From Rhodococcus qingshengii (GTDB lineage Bacteria > Actinomycetota > Actinomycetes > Mycobacteriales > Mycobacteriaceae), in the NCBI RefSeq assembly GCF_021025955.1, contig NZ_JAJNCL010000001.1, positions 1-64,000 of the forward strand: 64,000 nucleotides of DNA, in the 5' to 3' direction. The notes under the pieces were generated by a model that saw only the letters and a program-made list of their open reading frames with translations, was not told the origin of the DNA and did no database searches. Below, piece by piece: positions 1 through 7,530 of the stretch. The translations under genes were made by a program, and so were the position numbers. Position 1 is the first letter of the stretch, and every line of letters starts with the position of its first letter.

Positions 1-2
1 CG

Positions 3-581
3 ACTTACCGTCCGATGTGGGTCTTCCTGCTGGTTCCCGTTCTGATTCTGATGTTTCTCGCCGGCACGGTCCTCTACGCCGACGCGGCTCCCGTGGTTCC
101 GGCGCTGCGCTCGTACTGGCTTCCGATTCACGTGACGATCGTCAGCGTCGGCTCTGGCATCTTCATGATCGGCGGTATCGCGAGCCTCCTGTTCCTGCTG
201 CGACTGAAGTTCCCGCCCGGTGACGAAGGCACGAGCATCGGCGGCCGGATCGCAGAGCGACTGCCGGACGCCCAGACTCTCGACCGCTTGGCGTACAAGA
301 GCACGATCATCGCGTTTCCGCTGTTCGGCGCGGGCGTAATCCTGGGTGCCATCTGGGCGGAAGCTGCGTGGGGACGCTTCTGGGGTTGGGATCCGAAGGA
401 GACGATGTCCTTCATCGCCTGGGTGATCTACGCGGCCTACCTGCATGCGAGGGCAACGTCCGGGTGGCGGGAGACGAAGGCTGCTTGGATCAACATCGCC
501 GGTTTCGTTGCGATGCTGTTCAATCTCTTCATCATCAACATGGTCGTCTCCGGCTTGCACTCCTACGCGGGACTCAACTGA
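3..581 (+). CDS. ccsB: Cytochrome c biogenesis protein CcsB (ResC), C-terminal part
   Basis: System II cytochrome c maturation protein. With CcsA/ResB it moves heme across the cytoplasmic membrane and attaches it to apocytochrome c. The open frame runs in from the left edge, so only about 192 C-terminal residues are visible. They contain several hydrophobic segments and the tryptophan-rich heme-handling motif ending WGWDPKE, followed by the usual ETMSFIAW stretch, which is diagnostic of the CcsA/CcsB/CcmC superfamily. The M. tuberculosis homologue Rv0529 also precedes an ATPase-like gene, matching the order here. The true start lies outside the window. Confidence 0.93.
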   Translation, partial: TYRPMWVFLLVPVLILMFLAGTVLYADAAPVVPALRSYWLPIHVTIVSVGSGIFMIGGIASLLFLLRLKFPPGDEGTSIGGRIAERLPDAQTLDRLAYKSTIIAFPLFGAGVILGAIWAEAAWGRFWGWDPKETMSFIAWVIYAAYLHARATSGWRETKAAWINIAGFVAMLFNLFIINMVVSGLHSYAGLN

Positions 582-723
582 TCCTCTCGAGGTACCGTGG
601 GTGGCTGCCGACCGGTCTGTAGGTATTACCGGTAGGTAGGTCAGGGGCGGCACCAGCTACGATGCAGCTCGGTGAATAACTAGCTGTCTCGTAGCTGTGG
701 GATCGACGAGGGGGAACGGCGAG

Positions 724-2448
724 ATGGCCGACAAGATTGAAGACGCCGGAGCAGGCAAGATTGAAGACGCCGGAGCGGGACTGTGGGAGCCGGTGCGCCC
801 TGCCGAGCCGACGCGGCGACATCCGCGCGCATCCGCGCCCGAGCCTTCATCCGCCTCGGTTCCCGGCGATGTTCGCAGTCTCTTCGTGGCGCCGGTCGAC
901 TCCGGTCCGCTCCAGCAATTAGCCGGCCAGGCGCCCAGTGCGCCCGCGGGCCCGCCGCCGCTGACGACCTCAGCGACTCCGGCGGCAGGAACACCTCAAT
1001 CTCCAGGATCAGCTCAGGCTCCGGACCCCAAGGCTCCGGTTCCTAACACTCCGGTTCCTAACACTTCGGCTCCTGAAACTTCGGGCCCCAATACTCCGGT
1101 CATCCAGTACCCGGCGGCGCAGCCCGGCCCGGTCAACGGCCTGTTCGCGTCCTCACCCGCGATGCCGATGCAGACCTACGAACCCACGAATCGTGCAGGG
1201 TCCGTTCAGAACTCGCAGCGCGTCCAGAACCAGCCCGGTCCGACTGCGCGCCCAACCGCGAGACCGCTCCAGCAACCGCAGGCACCGTCTTTGCCTGGCA
1301 TGCATCAGCCCAATCCCGTGATTCGGCAGTTCGGTCACCCCGGCGCTGCGCCGGTGCAGAACGGTCAAGCGCCGCAGAATGGTCACACCCTGCAGAACGG
1401 GCAGGCGATGCCGGTTGCTCCGCCGCCGGCGGTACCGGTTCACCCTCCGATACAGCAGGCCGGATTCAACCCCGCTCCCGGCAATCGTCCCGAACCGGCT
1501 CTTTCGATGACGGCGCAAGACCTCTCGGCTGCGCTCCTCGTCAAGCCTGTCCGGCCAGCCCCGGCTGGTGGCTGGCGCAAGGCGCTGTACACGATGTCCG
1601 GCCGTTCGGTGAACCTCGGGAACGGTGCGAAGGATCAGCATGTCGTCGAGTTGACGCGCCAGATCAACCAGCCCCTGCAGGGCTGCTACAAGGTTGCGGT
1701 GCTCAGTCTCAAAGGTGGCGTCGGCAAAACCACGACAACTGCGACGCTGGGATCGATGTTCGCCTCGATTCGCGGCGATCGTGTCGTCGCAGTCGATGCA
1801 AACCCGGACCGGGGAACCCTGAGTCAGAAAATCCCGCTCGAGACGCCGGCAACGGTGCGCAACCTGCTGCGTGACGAGAACAGTATCGAGAAGTACAGCG
1901 ACGTCAGAGGCTATACATCGCAAAACCAGCACCGGCTCGAAGTGCTTGCGTCCGACAGTGATCCAGCAGTCTCGGAGGCATTCAGCGGCGTGGACTACAC
2001 GCGCACGGTCGACATGCTCGAAAAGTTCTACAGCATAGTTCTGACCGACTGCGGCACCGGCTTGATGCACTCGGCGATGCAGGCCATTCTCGAGGGTGCA
2101 GATTCGTTGATCGTCGTCAGCTCCGGATCCGTCGACGGTGCGCGTAGCGCCTCCGCAACTCTTGACTGGCTCGCCGCTCACGGTTACGGCAGGCTGGTCG
2201 CCACGTCCGTGGCCGTCATCAACGCGGTGCGGCCTCGCTCGGGCAAGGTTGATCTACCGCGCGTCGTCGAGCACTTCGAGCAGCGCTGTCGAGCAGTGAG
2301 ACTGATTCCGTTCGACCCGCATTTGGAAGAGGGCGCCGAAATCGACCTGGACCGGCTCCGTCCAGGTACTCGGGAAGCGGTGCTGGAGTTGGCTGCGGTG
2401 GTTGCGCAGGACTTTCCGGCCTCCCCGTTCGGGTTGCCGGGGCGGTAA
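724..2448 (+). CDS. Proline-rich MinD/ParA-like ATPase (EspI-like architecture)
   Basis: About 574 residues. The first ~270 are rich in Pro, Ala, Gln and Asn with short repeats (KIEDAGAG twice; several PNT units). The C-terminal ~260 residues form a SIMIBI P-loop ATPase with a deviant Walker A, KGGVGKTT at residues 330-337, followed by AVDANPD and a LTDCGTG strand. This matches MinD/ParA-like proteins and resembles EspI of ESX-1 (disordered proline-rich N-terminus plus MinD domain), but no ESX genes are nearby. M. tuberculosis has Rv0530 at the same place. ATG 724 is preferred over GTG 697 because GAGGGGG lies 9-10 bases upstream. Partner and role are unknown. Confidence 0.8.
   Translation: MADKIEDAGAGKIEDAGAGLWEPVRPAEPTRRHPRASAPEPSSASVPGDVRSLFVAPVDSGPLQQLAGQAPSAPAGPPPLTTSATPAAGTPQSPGSAQAPDPKAPVPNTPVPNTSAPETSGPNTPVIQYPAAQPGPVNGLFASSPAMPMQTYEPTNRAGSVQNSQRVQNQPGPTARPTARPLQQPQAPSLPGMHQPNPVIRQFGHPGAAPVQNGQAPQNGHTLQNGQAMPVAPPPAVPVHPPIQQAGFNPAPGNRPEPALSMTAQDLSAALLVKPVRPAPAGGWRKALYTMSGRSVNLGNGAKDQHVVELTRQINQPLQGCYKVAVLSLKGGVGKTTTTATLGSMFASIRGDRVVAVDANPDRGTLSQKIPLETPATVRNLLRDENSIEKYSDVRGYTSQNQHRLEVLASDSDPAVSEAFSGVDYTRTVDMLEKFYSIVLTDCGTGLMHSAMQAILEGADSLIVVSSGSVDGARSASATLDWLAAHGYGRLVATSVAVINAVRPRSGKVDLPRVVEHFEQRCRAVRLIPFDPHLEEGAEIDLDRLRPGTREAVLELAAVVAQDFPASPFGLPGR
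733..780 (+). repeat. Tandem 24-bp coding repeat at start of the MinD-like gene
   Basis: Two copies of a 24-base unit (733-756 and 757-780), differing only near their 3' ends, encode KIEDAGAG twice. The unit length keeps the frame, so copy number could vary without breaking the gene. Confidence 0.85.
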
Positions 2449-2474
2449 TCGGACAGCCGGGTGATGCCCGGACG

Positions 2475-2681
2475 CTACATCGACGTGTCAGTCGGCGGTA
2501 CGTCCGGATCTTCCGTGCGCTTGCGTCGTGTTTGCTGGTTCACATTCCACAGGAATTCGGGATCGTCATCCGGCCCGCGCACGCCGCTCACCGGGGCACG
2601 CGTCGACGGATCGGGCCCGAATGCCTTCCACATCAGAACGATCAATGTCACCAAACCCACCAACGCCAACAGATACAACAC
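2475..2681 (-). CDS. Small single-span membrane protein
   Basis: A 68-residue protein with one N-terminal hydrophobic segment (about residues 2-18, LYLLALVGLVTLIVLMW) and a charged, proline-rich cytoplasmic tail ending in DPDVPPTDTSM. The GTG start is supported by GAGGAGGTG six bases upstream, one of the best ribosome-binding sites in the window. It converges on the MinD-like gene with a 26-base gap. It resembles short conserved actinobacterial membrane proteins, but I do not recognise a function. Confidence 0.7.
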   Translation of the reverse strand: MLYLLALVGLVTLIVLMWKAFGPDPSTRAPVSGVRGPDDDPEFLWNVNQQTRRKRTEDPDVPPTDTSM

Positions 2682-2826
2682 GGCGCACCTCCTCAGGGAA
2701 CTGAGTTCGAGCCTACTCAGTCTCCGGCCCGCATCACCAGAAGTAGTGCGGACAAGCGTTTCGGCTCAGTGCGTCAATGCTGTATCTGTCGGGTAGTACG
2801 TGTTTCTCTTTGCGGGCTGCAGACGC

Positions 2827-3039
2827 TCAGTTGTGGTCCGCTTCCGTGGTCAGCGAGCGCAGAAGCTGCATGACCTCGGTCTCACGGAATCGACGATGTC
2901 CCCCTGGTGTGCGAAGCGAGCCGAGTCGTCCTGCGTGTGCCCAGCGGGTCACGGTCTTGGGATCGACATGAAACAATGCCGCTACCTGTCCGGGCGTCAT
3001 GAGTGCGTCTGCGGCGGTATTGAAGGTTGGTGCGCTCAT
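2827..3039 (-). CDS. bldC: BldC-family MerR-like DNA-binding protein
   Basis: A 70-residue protein that is almost entirely one winged-helix domain of the MerR type: MTPGQVAALFHVDPKTV, then TRWAHAGRLGS and LRTPGGHRRFRETEV. It has no effector-binding or coiled-coil dimerisation region, the hallmark of BldC, a small developmental regulator in Streptomyces that binds cooperatively to direct repeats. The frame stays open far upstream, but ATG 3039 is chosen because GGAGG sits about 8 bases before it and because family members are about 68-70 residues. The 289-base divergent spacer upstream would hold its promoter; I could not place one with confidence. Confidence 0.9.
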   Translation of the reverse strand: MSAPTFNTAADALMTPGQVAALFHVDPKTVTRWAHAGRLGSLRTPGGHRRFRETEVMQLLRSLTTEADHN

Positions 3040-3328
3040 TGTGAGGTCCTCCATGTTGATGTCGAACGTTGACGGGCAGTGACTGTGAACCGAGCAGTGA
3101 TTCCGACTTTGGTTCCGAACTGGTGTGTCGAGCAGTTGCCAAAAACCTGCGTCGAGTTTGTTTCGAAGTCCTTCGCTCACATTCGACCGTTTTCTGAGTG
3201 GTAGCGCAATGTTTGCACAGTTATAGCCGGGTAGTCGATCTTTCAAGACAAAGTAATGTTTAGGTAAAGGACAAAATGGATATAGCGGGCTCGGTGCCAC
3301 CGGTATTCGGAATGGGTAACCTGAGAGG

Positions 3329-3715
3329 GTGAGTCAGTTGTCTGAAAACCCCGAAAATGTTCCTTCCGAGCCAGCGAAGGCCAGTAAACCCTCCGCAAAC
3401 TCTGGGCAAGCAAAGTCGGCTGCCGGGCCGGTGACCAAGGGTCAACTGGCCCGCGACGTGGTGCTGTACTCGGTCGCTCGACTGCTGCTTGTCGTCGCTA
3501 TCGGTGCCCTCATCATCGGCGGCGGAAAGCTCGCCGGCACCGAAGTTCCCCTGATTGTCGCCGCATTGTTCGCAGTGCTGATCGCGCTGCCGCTGTCGCT
3601 GCTGCTCTTCGCGAAACTGCGCAAACGCGTCAACGCGGGCATCGCGGCCGTCGACGCCCAGCGTCGGTCCGATCGTGACGATCTTCGTTCCAAGCTGCGT
3701 GGAGACGGGCGGTGA
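3329..3715 (+). CDS. DUF4229-like membrane protein
   Basis: A 128-residue protein. An N-terminal Ser/Pro/Lys-rich tail (1-40) is followed by two hydrophobic segments (about 45-65 and 72-93) and a basic, charged C-terminus ([22 protein letters not shown]). This two-span layout matches the actinobacterial DUF4229 family, for which no function is known. The gene starts with GTG just after GAGAGG, and its stop overlaps the GTG of the next gene, so the two are probably translationally coupled. Confidence 0.75.
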   Translation: MSQLSENPENVPSEPAKASKPSANSGQAKSAAGPVTKGQLARDVVLYSVARLLLVVAIGALIIGGGKLAGTEVPLIVAALFAVLIALPLSLLLFAKLRKRVNAGIAAVDAQRRSDRDDLRSKLRGDGR

Positions 3716-4815
3716 CCACGGAGTCGCTCGACGTCGACCGGAGGACGTCGCGCCAGTGGGTCGACAACGCGGTGCGGTTGATCGAAGCCGACGCACAACG
3801 CAGCGCGGACACTCACCTGCTGCGCTATCCGCTGCCGAGTAACTGGACCGTCCAGCTCTATCTGAAGGACGAGTCGACCCACATCACGGGAAGTCTCAAG
3901 CATCGACTCGCACGGTCGCTTTTCCTCTACGCGATCTGCAACGGCTGGGTTACCGAAGAGACCACCGTCATCGAAGCGTCGTCCGGTTCGACGGCTGTCA
4001 GCGAGGCGTATTTCGCGAAGTTGCTCGGCCTGGATTTTGTTGCGGTGATGCCCGCGAGCACGAGTCCCGCCAAGATCGCATTGATCGAGGCGCAGGGTGG
4101 ACGTTGTCATTTCGTGAGCGATCCGTCGTCGATCTACTCGGAATCGCATCGGCTCGCGAGTGAGTCGAACGGCCACTACATGGACCAGTTCACCCACGCC
4201 GAGCGCGCGACGGATTGGCGCGGAAACAACAACATCGCCGAATCGATCTTCACTCAGCTCGAGCACGAGGAACATCCGATTCCCGACTGGGTGGTCGTCG
4301 GAGCCGGAACGGGCGGAACCGGCGCCACGATCGGCCGCTTTCTTCGCTACCGGAAATTCGACACGGGGCTGTGCGTGGTAGACCCGGAGCACTCCGTGTT
4401 TTTCGACGCGTGGCGAGCGAGTGATCCGTCGATCGTCGGTACACGGGGTTCCCGGATCGAGGGCATCGGCCGTCCGCGCGTCGAACCGTCGTTTGTCGGT
4501 CAGGTGGTCGACCGAATGATCAAGGTGCCGGACGCAGGCTCGATCGCCGCCGCCCGGCATGCCAGCGCAGCCCTGGGGCGCAAAGTGGGTGGCTCGACGG
4601 GGACGAACCTGTGGGGAGCTTTTGCGTTGATTGCGGAGATGATGGCGGCCGGGCGCAGCGGCAGCGTCGTCACGCTGCTGTGTGACGGCGGAGAGCGTTA
4701 CTCGGGCACCTATTACAACGACGAATGGGTGGCGTCGGAAGGGATCGACCTGCTCGGCCCGACGGCAGTGCTGGACGAGTTCGTACGTTCGGGTGCGTGG
4801 ACCGCCAACTCCTGA
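3712..4815 (+). CDS. PLP-dependent cysteine synthase-family enzyme (possible cysteine desulfhydrase)
   Basis: A 367-residue fold-type II PLP enzyme. The Schiff-base lysine is K63 in GSLKHR, the substrate-carboxylate loop is EASSGSTA (89-96), and the phosphate-binding loop is GTGGTG (199-204). It is longer and more divergent than CysK/CysM, and is closest in my judgement to the M. tuberculosis Rv3684 (Cds1) type, which releases H2S from cysteine. The reaction is inferred from the family, and another beta-elimination or replacement reaction is possible. It starts at a GTGA overlap with the upstream membrane gene. Its last ~100 bases overlap the convergent GNAT gene. Confidence 0.82.
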   Translation: MTTESLDVDRRTSRQWVDNAVRLIEADAQRSADTHLLRYPLPSNWTVQLYLKDESTHITGSLKHRLARSLFLYAICNGWVTEETTVIEASSGSTAVSEAYFAKLLGLDFVAVMPASTSPAKIALIEAQGGRCHFVSDPSSIYSESHRLASESNGHYMDQFTHAERATDWRGNNNIAESIFTQLEHEEHPIPDWVVVGAGTGGTGATIGRFLRYRKFDTGLCVVDPEHSVFFDAWRASDPSIVGTRGSRIEGIGRPRVEPSFVGQVVDRMIKVPDAGSIAAARHASAALGRKVGGSTGTNLWGAFALIAEMMAAGRSGSVVTLLCDGGERYSGTYYNDEWVASEGIDLLGPTAVLDEFVRSGAWTANS

Positions 4816-5351
4816 ACCGCGTACTTCTGCACTGCTGACACGTGACCACGGGCGGGGCGGCTCATCGTCACGCGTGGCCAGGCGTCCAACCCGGACGACT
4901 GCTCATCCGTTCTGATGCGTATCAGGCCGGGGGAGAGCGTGTTGTCGGCCAGGCGCACGAATCCGAGTCGCTCGTAGTACGGCGCGTTCCACGGAACGTC
5001 GACAAAGGTCGTCAGAGTCACGAGATCGTGGTGATGGTCCGCCGCCCATTCGGTGACGGCGTCGATCAGCTGGGCTCCGAGGCCTTTGCGTGCATGGTCG
5101 GGGTGAACGGATACCTGCTCGATATGCGCGCCGCCGTCCACGATCTCGACGAGTGCGTACGCAACGGGCACGTCGTTTGCGTCGGTCTGAACCCAGATGT
5201 GCTCGGCTGCGAGAAAATCGTTCAACTCGTCGAGCGTCGGCGGTGGATCGTCTGCGATGGCGTCCATCCCGATGTCTCGGAACGGTTCGCCCGCGGCGAT
5301 CTCGATCTGTTGCAGTGCGGGTAGGTCGGTGGATATGGCCGAGCGGATCAC
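4713..5351 (-). CDS. GNAT-family N-acetyltransferase
   Basis: A GNAT acetyltransferase using acetyl-CoA; substrate unknown. The acetyl-CoA pyrophosphate loop is [11 protein letters not shown] (residues 86-96, core R88-KGLGA), preceded by the EQVSVHPDH strand and followed by [13 protein letters not shown], the usual motif B. The recognisable fold ends near residue 155. The remaining ~55 residues (Ser/Thr/Pro-rich) read antisense through the end of the PLP gene and look like run-through rather than a domain. It is divergent from the acyltransferase gene at 5473, and the two share an intergenic region containing a palindrome. Confidence 0.82.
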   Translation of the reverse strand: MIRSAISTDLPALQQIEIAAGEPFRDIGMDAIADDPPPTLDELNDFLAAEHIWVQTDANDVPVAYALVEIVDGGAHIEQVSVHPDHARKGLGAQLIDAVTEWAADHHHDLVTLTTFVDVPWNAPYYERLGFVRLADNTLSPGLIRIRTDEQSSGLDAWPRVTMSRPARGHVSAVQKYAVQELAVHAPERTNSSSTAVGPSRSIPSDATHSSL

Positions 5352-5409
5352 AGAATCCGTTTTACCTCGAGAAGTGCGTTTCTCCCAGCGCTACGCCATG
5401 TGAAACACA

Positions 5410-5429
5410 AACCTACGCAACCGTAGGTT
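5410..5429. promoter_or_regulatory. 20-bp palindromic operator candidate
   Basis: Perfect 8-bp inverted repeat AACCTACG / CGTAGGTT separated by CAAC, lying 44 bp upstream of the acyltransferase start and 58 bp upstream of the GNAT start. Size and symmetry fit a TetR-family dimer site. No TetR gene is adjacent, so the regulator would act in trans. Confidence 0.6.
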
Positions 5430-5472
5430 GTGTATCGTTTGTCCAAGGGCACTTCTCCAGCGAGGGCGGATC

Positions 5473-6210
5473 ATGGGCAATCCTGAAGTTTCACTCGACA
5501 ATTACGAGGCTGTGTACGAGTACTACCGCAGCCATCAGCAGAACCGGTTTGTGGCGAAGCTCGCCTATGCCGCTCTGGCGTTGAAGTACCGCCCGCGGGT
5601 GAAGTATGCGCCGGGTGCGGAAGCTGCGCTGAAGACTCTGCTCGAACGCAAGACGCAATTGGTCGTGGCAGTCAATCATCTGACGGAGAGCGACCAATTC
5701 ACGCTCGCCGCGACCGCGTGGCGTACTCCGTTGCGGCGGGTGATCGGACGCACCAGGGTCCTCGCCAAAGACGAACTCTTCGTTGATTCTTCGCAGCGCA
5801 AGAAGGTCGACATGATGGGCAGCATTCCGGTTTTTCGCAGCAAGAACTACGGCCTTCGCGCTGTTTCGGATGCCGGCCGCGTGATGATGGACGTCGCGGC
5901 CGAGCGTCTGGGCAATGGGGATTGTCTGGCGATTTTCCCGGAGGGGACGTGCAATACCGAGGATCCGGCGCGGCTGCAGCACGTCAACAGCGGTATCGGC
6001 CACATCGTCGCCCGGGCCGAGAAGTTGGGATGCTCGCCGGCCTTGGTGTCGATCGGCATCAACTACGGCCCGGTCCCCGGCGACGTGAAGGCTGCGAGCG
6101 TCTTTGTCGGGGTGCCCGTGACCGAACTACCGGACAAGCCGATGGATATCGCCCGAACTGTGCAGGCCGACTTGCAGTTGGCAGTGGACGGGGCAGTCGC
6201 CGGGTACTGA
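5473..6210 (+). CDS. PlsC-like 1-acyl-glycerol-phosphate acyltransferase family protein
   Basis: A 245-residue LPLAT-superfamily acyltransferase that would transfer an acyl chain to a lysophospholipid or glycolipid at the membrane. Catalytic block I is NHLTESD (68-74, H69 and D74), and block III is FPEGT (155-159). GSIPVFRSKNYG (116-127) fits block II. There is no long N-terminal membrane anchor. ATG 5473 is preferred to an upstream in-frame start because GAGGGCGGA precedes it. The palindrome at 5410-5429 suggests transcriptional control by a lipid-responsive repressor. Exact substrate unknown. Confidence 0.85.
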   Translation: MGNPEVSLDNYEAVYEYYRSHQQNRFVAKLAYAALALKYRPRVKYAPGAEAALKTLLERKTQLVVAVNHLTESDQFTLAATAWRTPLRRVIGRTRVLAKDELFVDSSQRKKVDMMGSIPVFRSKNYGLRAVSDAGRVMMDVAAERLGNGDCLAIFPEGTCNTEDPARLQHVNSGIGHIVARAEKLGCSPALVSIGINYGPVPGDVKAASVFVGVPVTELPDKPMDIARTVQADLQLAVDGAVAGY

Positions 6211-6218
6211 CATGACAG

Positions 6219-6263
6219 TGTCAATTTTGGTTGACAACAACGGGATGTCAATCTAAATTGACA
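6219..6263 (+). promoter_or_regulatory. Two TGTCAA-N6-TTGACA operator palindromes
   Basis: Two 18-bp palindromes with identical half-sites, TGTCAA-N6-TTGACA, at 6219-6236 and 6246-6263, centred 27 bp apart. The second ends two bases before the ATG of the HTH gene. They overlap the predicted -35 and -10 boxes, so a bound dimer would block transcription. The HTH protein encoded next is the obvious candidate ligand, by inference from position. Confidence 0.85.
6231..6259 (+). promoter_or_regulatory. Leaderless promoter of the HTH/Clp-N unit
   Basis: Consensus -35 TTGACA (6231-6236), 17-bp spacer, -10 TAAATT (6254-6259). Initiation about 7 bases downstream would fall on the ATG at 6266, and no ribosome-binding site is visible, consistent with a leaderless mRNA as is common in actinobacteria. 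Confidence 0.7.
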
Positions 6264-6265
6264 CT

Positions 6266-6517
6266 ATGACCGAAGCGACCTCTCTCGCCGCTGCCGCCGG
6301 CAGTCCGGATCCCGCCGAGGGATTGCGTGCCGTTCGAGCGCTGCGACGTCTACTCGAAAAACTCGAGGCCATTCAGGTCGCCAATGCGCGTCGCCACGGA
6401 TGGTCCTGGCAGGCAATCGCGGAAACCCTCGAGGTCAGCCGTCAAGCCGTACACAAGAAATATGCGTCCGCTCAATCGGAATCGATGCTGCGTTCACTGC
6501 GCGAGAAGGGCCGGTAA
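6266..6517 (+). CDS. Small helix-turn-helix regulator, partner of the Clp-N protein
   Basis: An 83-residue protein. Residues 18-42 form a charged amphipathic helix, likely for dimerisation, followed by an HTH at about 45-66 (GWSWQAIAETLEVSRQAV then HKKY). Its start lies two bases after the second operator palindrome. The next gene begins five bases past its stop, so they form one unit. Small HTH proteins of this type are often annotated next to Clp-N-domain proteins in actinobacteria. It is probably an autorepressor binding TGTCAA half-sites; this is inference. Confidence 0.82.
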   Translation: MTEATSLAAAAGSPDPAEGLRAVRALRRLLEKLEAIQVANARRHGWSWQAIAETLEVSRQAVHKKYASAQSESMLRSLREKGR

Positions 6518-6522
6518 GTGCC

Positions 6523-7089
6523 ATGTTCGAAAGGTTCTCCGCGCAGGCGAGGGGAGTCGTCGTCGATGCTGTCACCGGCTCCAGTCCTGTCACTCCGATG
6601 GAACTGTTGACCGCGCTACTCACAGCTGATCGAGGCATCGCCACCGAGGTGCTCACCGAGTCGGGTGTCACGCTCGATGCGATCCGCCACGCCGGCGCCG
6701 GCTCGAACGAAGGTAGCTCGAACAATCTCGACGACGACGCCGAGATACTCAAGTCGATCGGCATCGATCTCGATGCGGTGCGGGAGAGTCTCGAGCAGTC
6801 CTTCGGCGAGGGTGTGCTGGACGAGACTCCTGTGCCGGACAGCGTCGATTCCTCTCGCAAGAGCCGATTCGGGTTCTCTCGTTCACGATTCGAGAAGGAC
6901 TCCAAGAAGGTGTTGGAACTCTCGCTTCGTGAAGCGCTCGCGCACAAGGACAATCGCATCGGCGCCGAACACATCCTGCTCGGCATCTTGCGTGTCGCCG
7001 ACGGACCCACCCGTGAGGCCCTCGAAACGCAGGTCACGATGCCGGTAATCCGTGAGCGGTTGGAAGCGAAGATGAATCGCGCCGCCTAG
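6523..7089 (+). CDS. Stand-alone Clp N-terminal (Clp-R) domain protein, ClpC2-like
   Basis: A 188-residue protein with two Clp-R-type repeats (about 1-75 and 115-188), for example FSAQARGVVVDAV with PMELLTALL, and LELSLREALAHKDNRIGAEHILLGIL. It has no AAA+ ATPase module. It therefore mimics the adaptor and substrate docking domain of ClpC1 without unfoldase activity. Mycobacterial ClpC2 is a similar ATPase-less protein proposed to bind ClpC1-NTD ligands; similarity is from memory, not alignment. ATG 6523 is chosen because it follows the HTH stop by five bases. Likely role: decoy, adaptor or sensor for the ClpC1P1P2 protease. Confidence 0.83.
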   Translation: MFERFSAQARGVVVDAVTGSSPVTPMELLTALLTADRGIATEVLTESGVTLDAIRHAGAGSNEGSSNNLDDDAEILKSIGIDLDAVRESLEQSFGEGVLDETPVPDSVDSSRKSRFGFSRSRFEKDSKKVLELSLREALAHKDNRIGAEHILLGILRVADGPTREALETQVTMPVIRERLEAKMNRAA

Positions 7090-7137
7090 ATTCGGCACGG
7101 TTCCGCATGCACGGGAGGGATGTGCCAGCATTCAGAC

Positions 7138-7518
7138 ATGACATTTCTGGCACGTCTCATCATCAACGGCATAGCCATCTGGCTGGCGTCGGCGTGGGTC
7201 ACCGGCATCACGATCGCCAACCACGACAACGGCACCTGGGGCACGGTTCTCGTGATCGCGGTGATCGCGCTGATCTTCACGGTGGTCAACGCCTTCATCA
7301 AGCCGGTAGTGCAGCTTCTCTCGCTACCGCTGCTCATCCTGACGCTTGGACTGTTCACTCTCGTGATCAACGCCCTGATGCTGATGCTGACGGCGTGGAT
7401 CTCGTCCGGAACGTCCTACGGATTGACGGTCGACGGCTTCTGGACGGCAGTCTGGGGCGCGCTGATCATCTCGATCGTGAACTTCCTGCTCAGCGCGTTC
7501 GTCCCCGACAACCGTTGA
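7138..7518 (+). CDS. Four-helix membrane protein (phage-holin-IV / PF04020-like)
   Basis: About 126 residues with four hydrophobic helices (LARLIINGIAIWLASAW; VLVIAVIALIFTVVNAFI; the LLILTLGLFTLVINALML region; ALIISIVNFLLSAF). The VNAFIKPVVQLLSLPLLILTLGLF core is characteristic of the mycobacterial four-TMS holin-like family, widespread small membrane proteins with no proven lytic role. An ATG at 7120 is also in frame, but GGGAGG lies almost on top of it. 7138 matches the family N-terminus better, with moderate certainty. It converges on menA with a 12-base gap. Confidence 0.8.
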   Translation: MTFLARLIINGIAIWLASAWVTGITIANHDNGTWGTVLVIAVIALIFTVVNAFIKPVVQLLSLPLLILTLGLFTLVINALMLMLTAWISSGTSYGLTVDGFWTAVWGALIISIVNFLLSAFVPDNR

Positions 7519-7530
7519 GTGCGTCGACGT

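Noticed and set aside
1153-2181. 342-codon minus-strand frame inside the MinD-like gene
   Set aside because: Arg/His-rich composition typical of a shadow frame; the sense frame has a clear Walker A motif.
2449-2474. CCGGG/CCCGG hairpin as terminator of the MinD-like gene
   Set aside because: Only five base pairs and no T-run; too weak to report as a feature.
5410-5429. Terminator of the GNAT gene
   Set aside because: The palindrome lies 5' of both divergent genes and has no T-run; an operator fits better.
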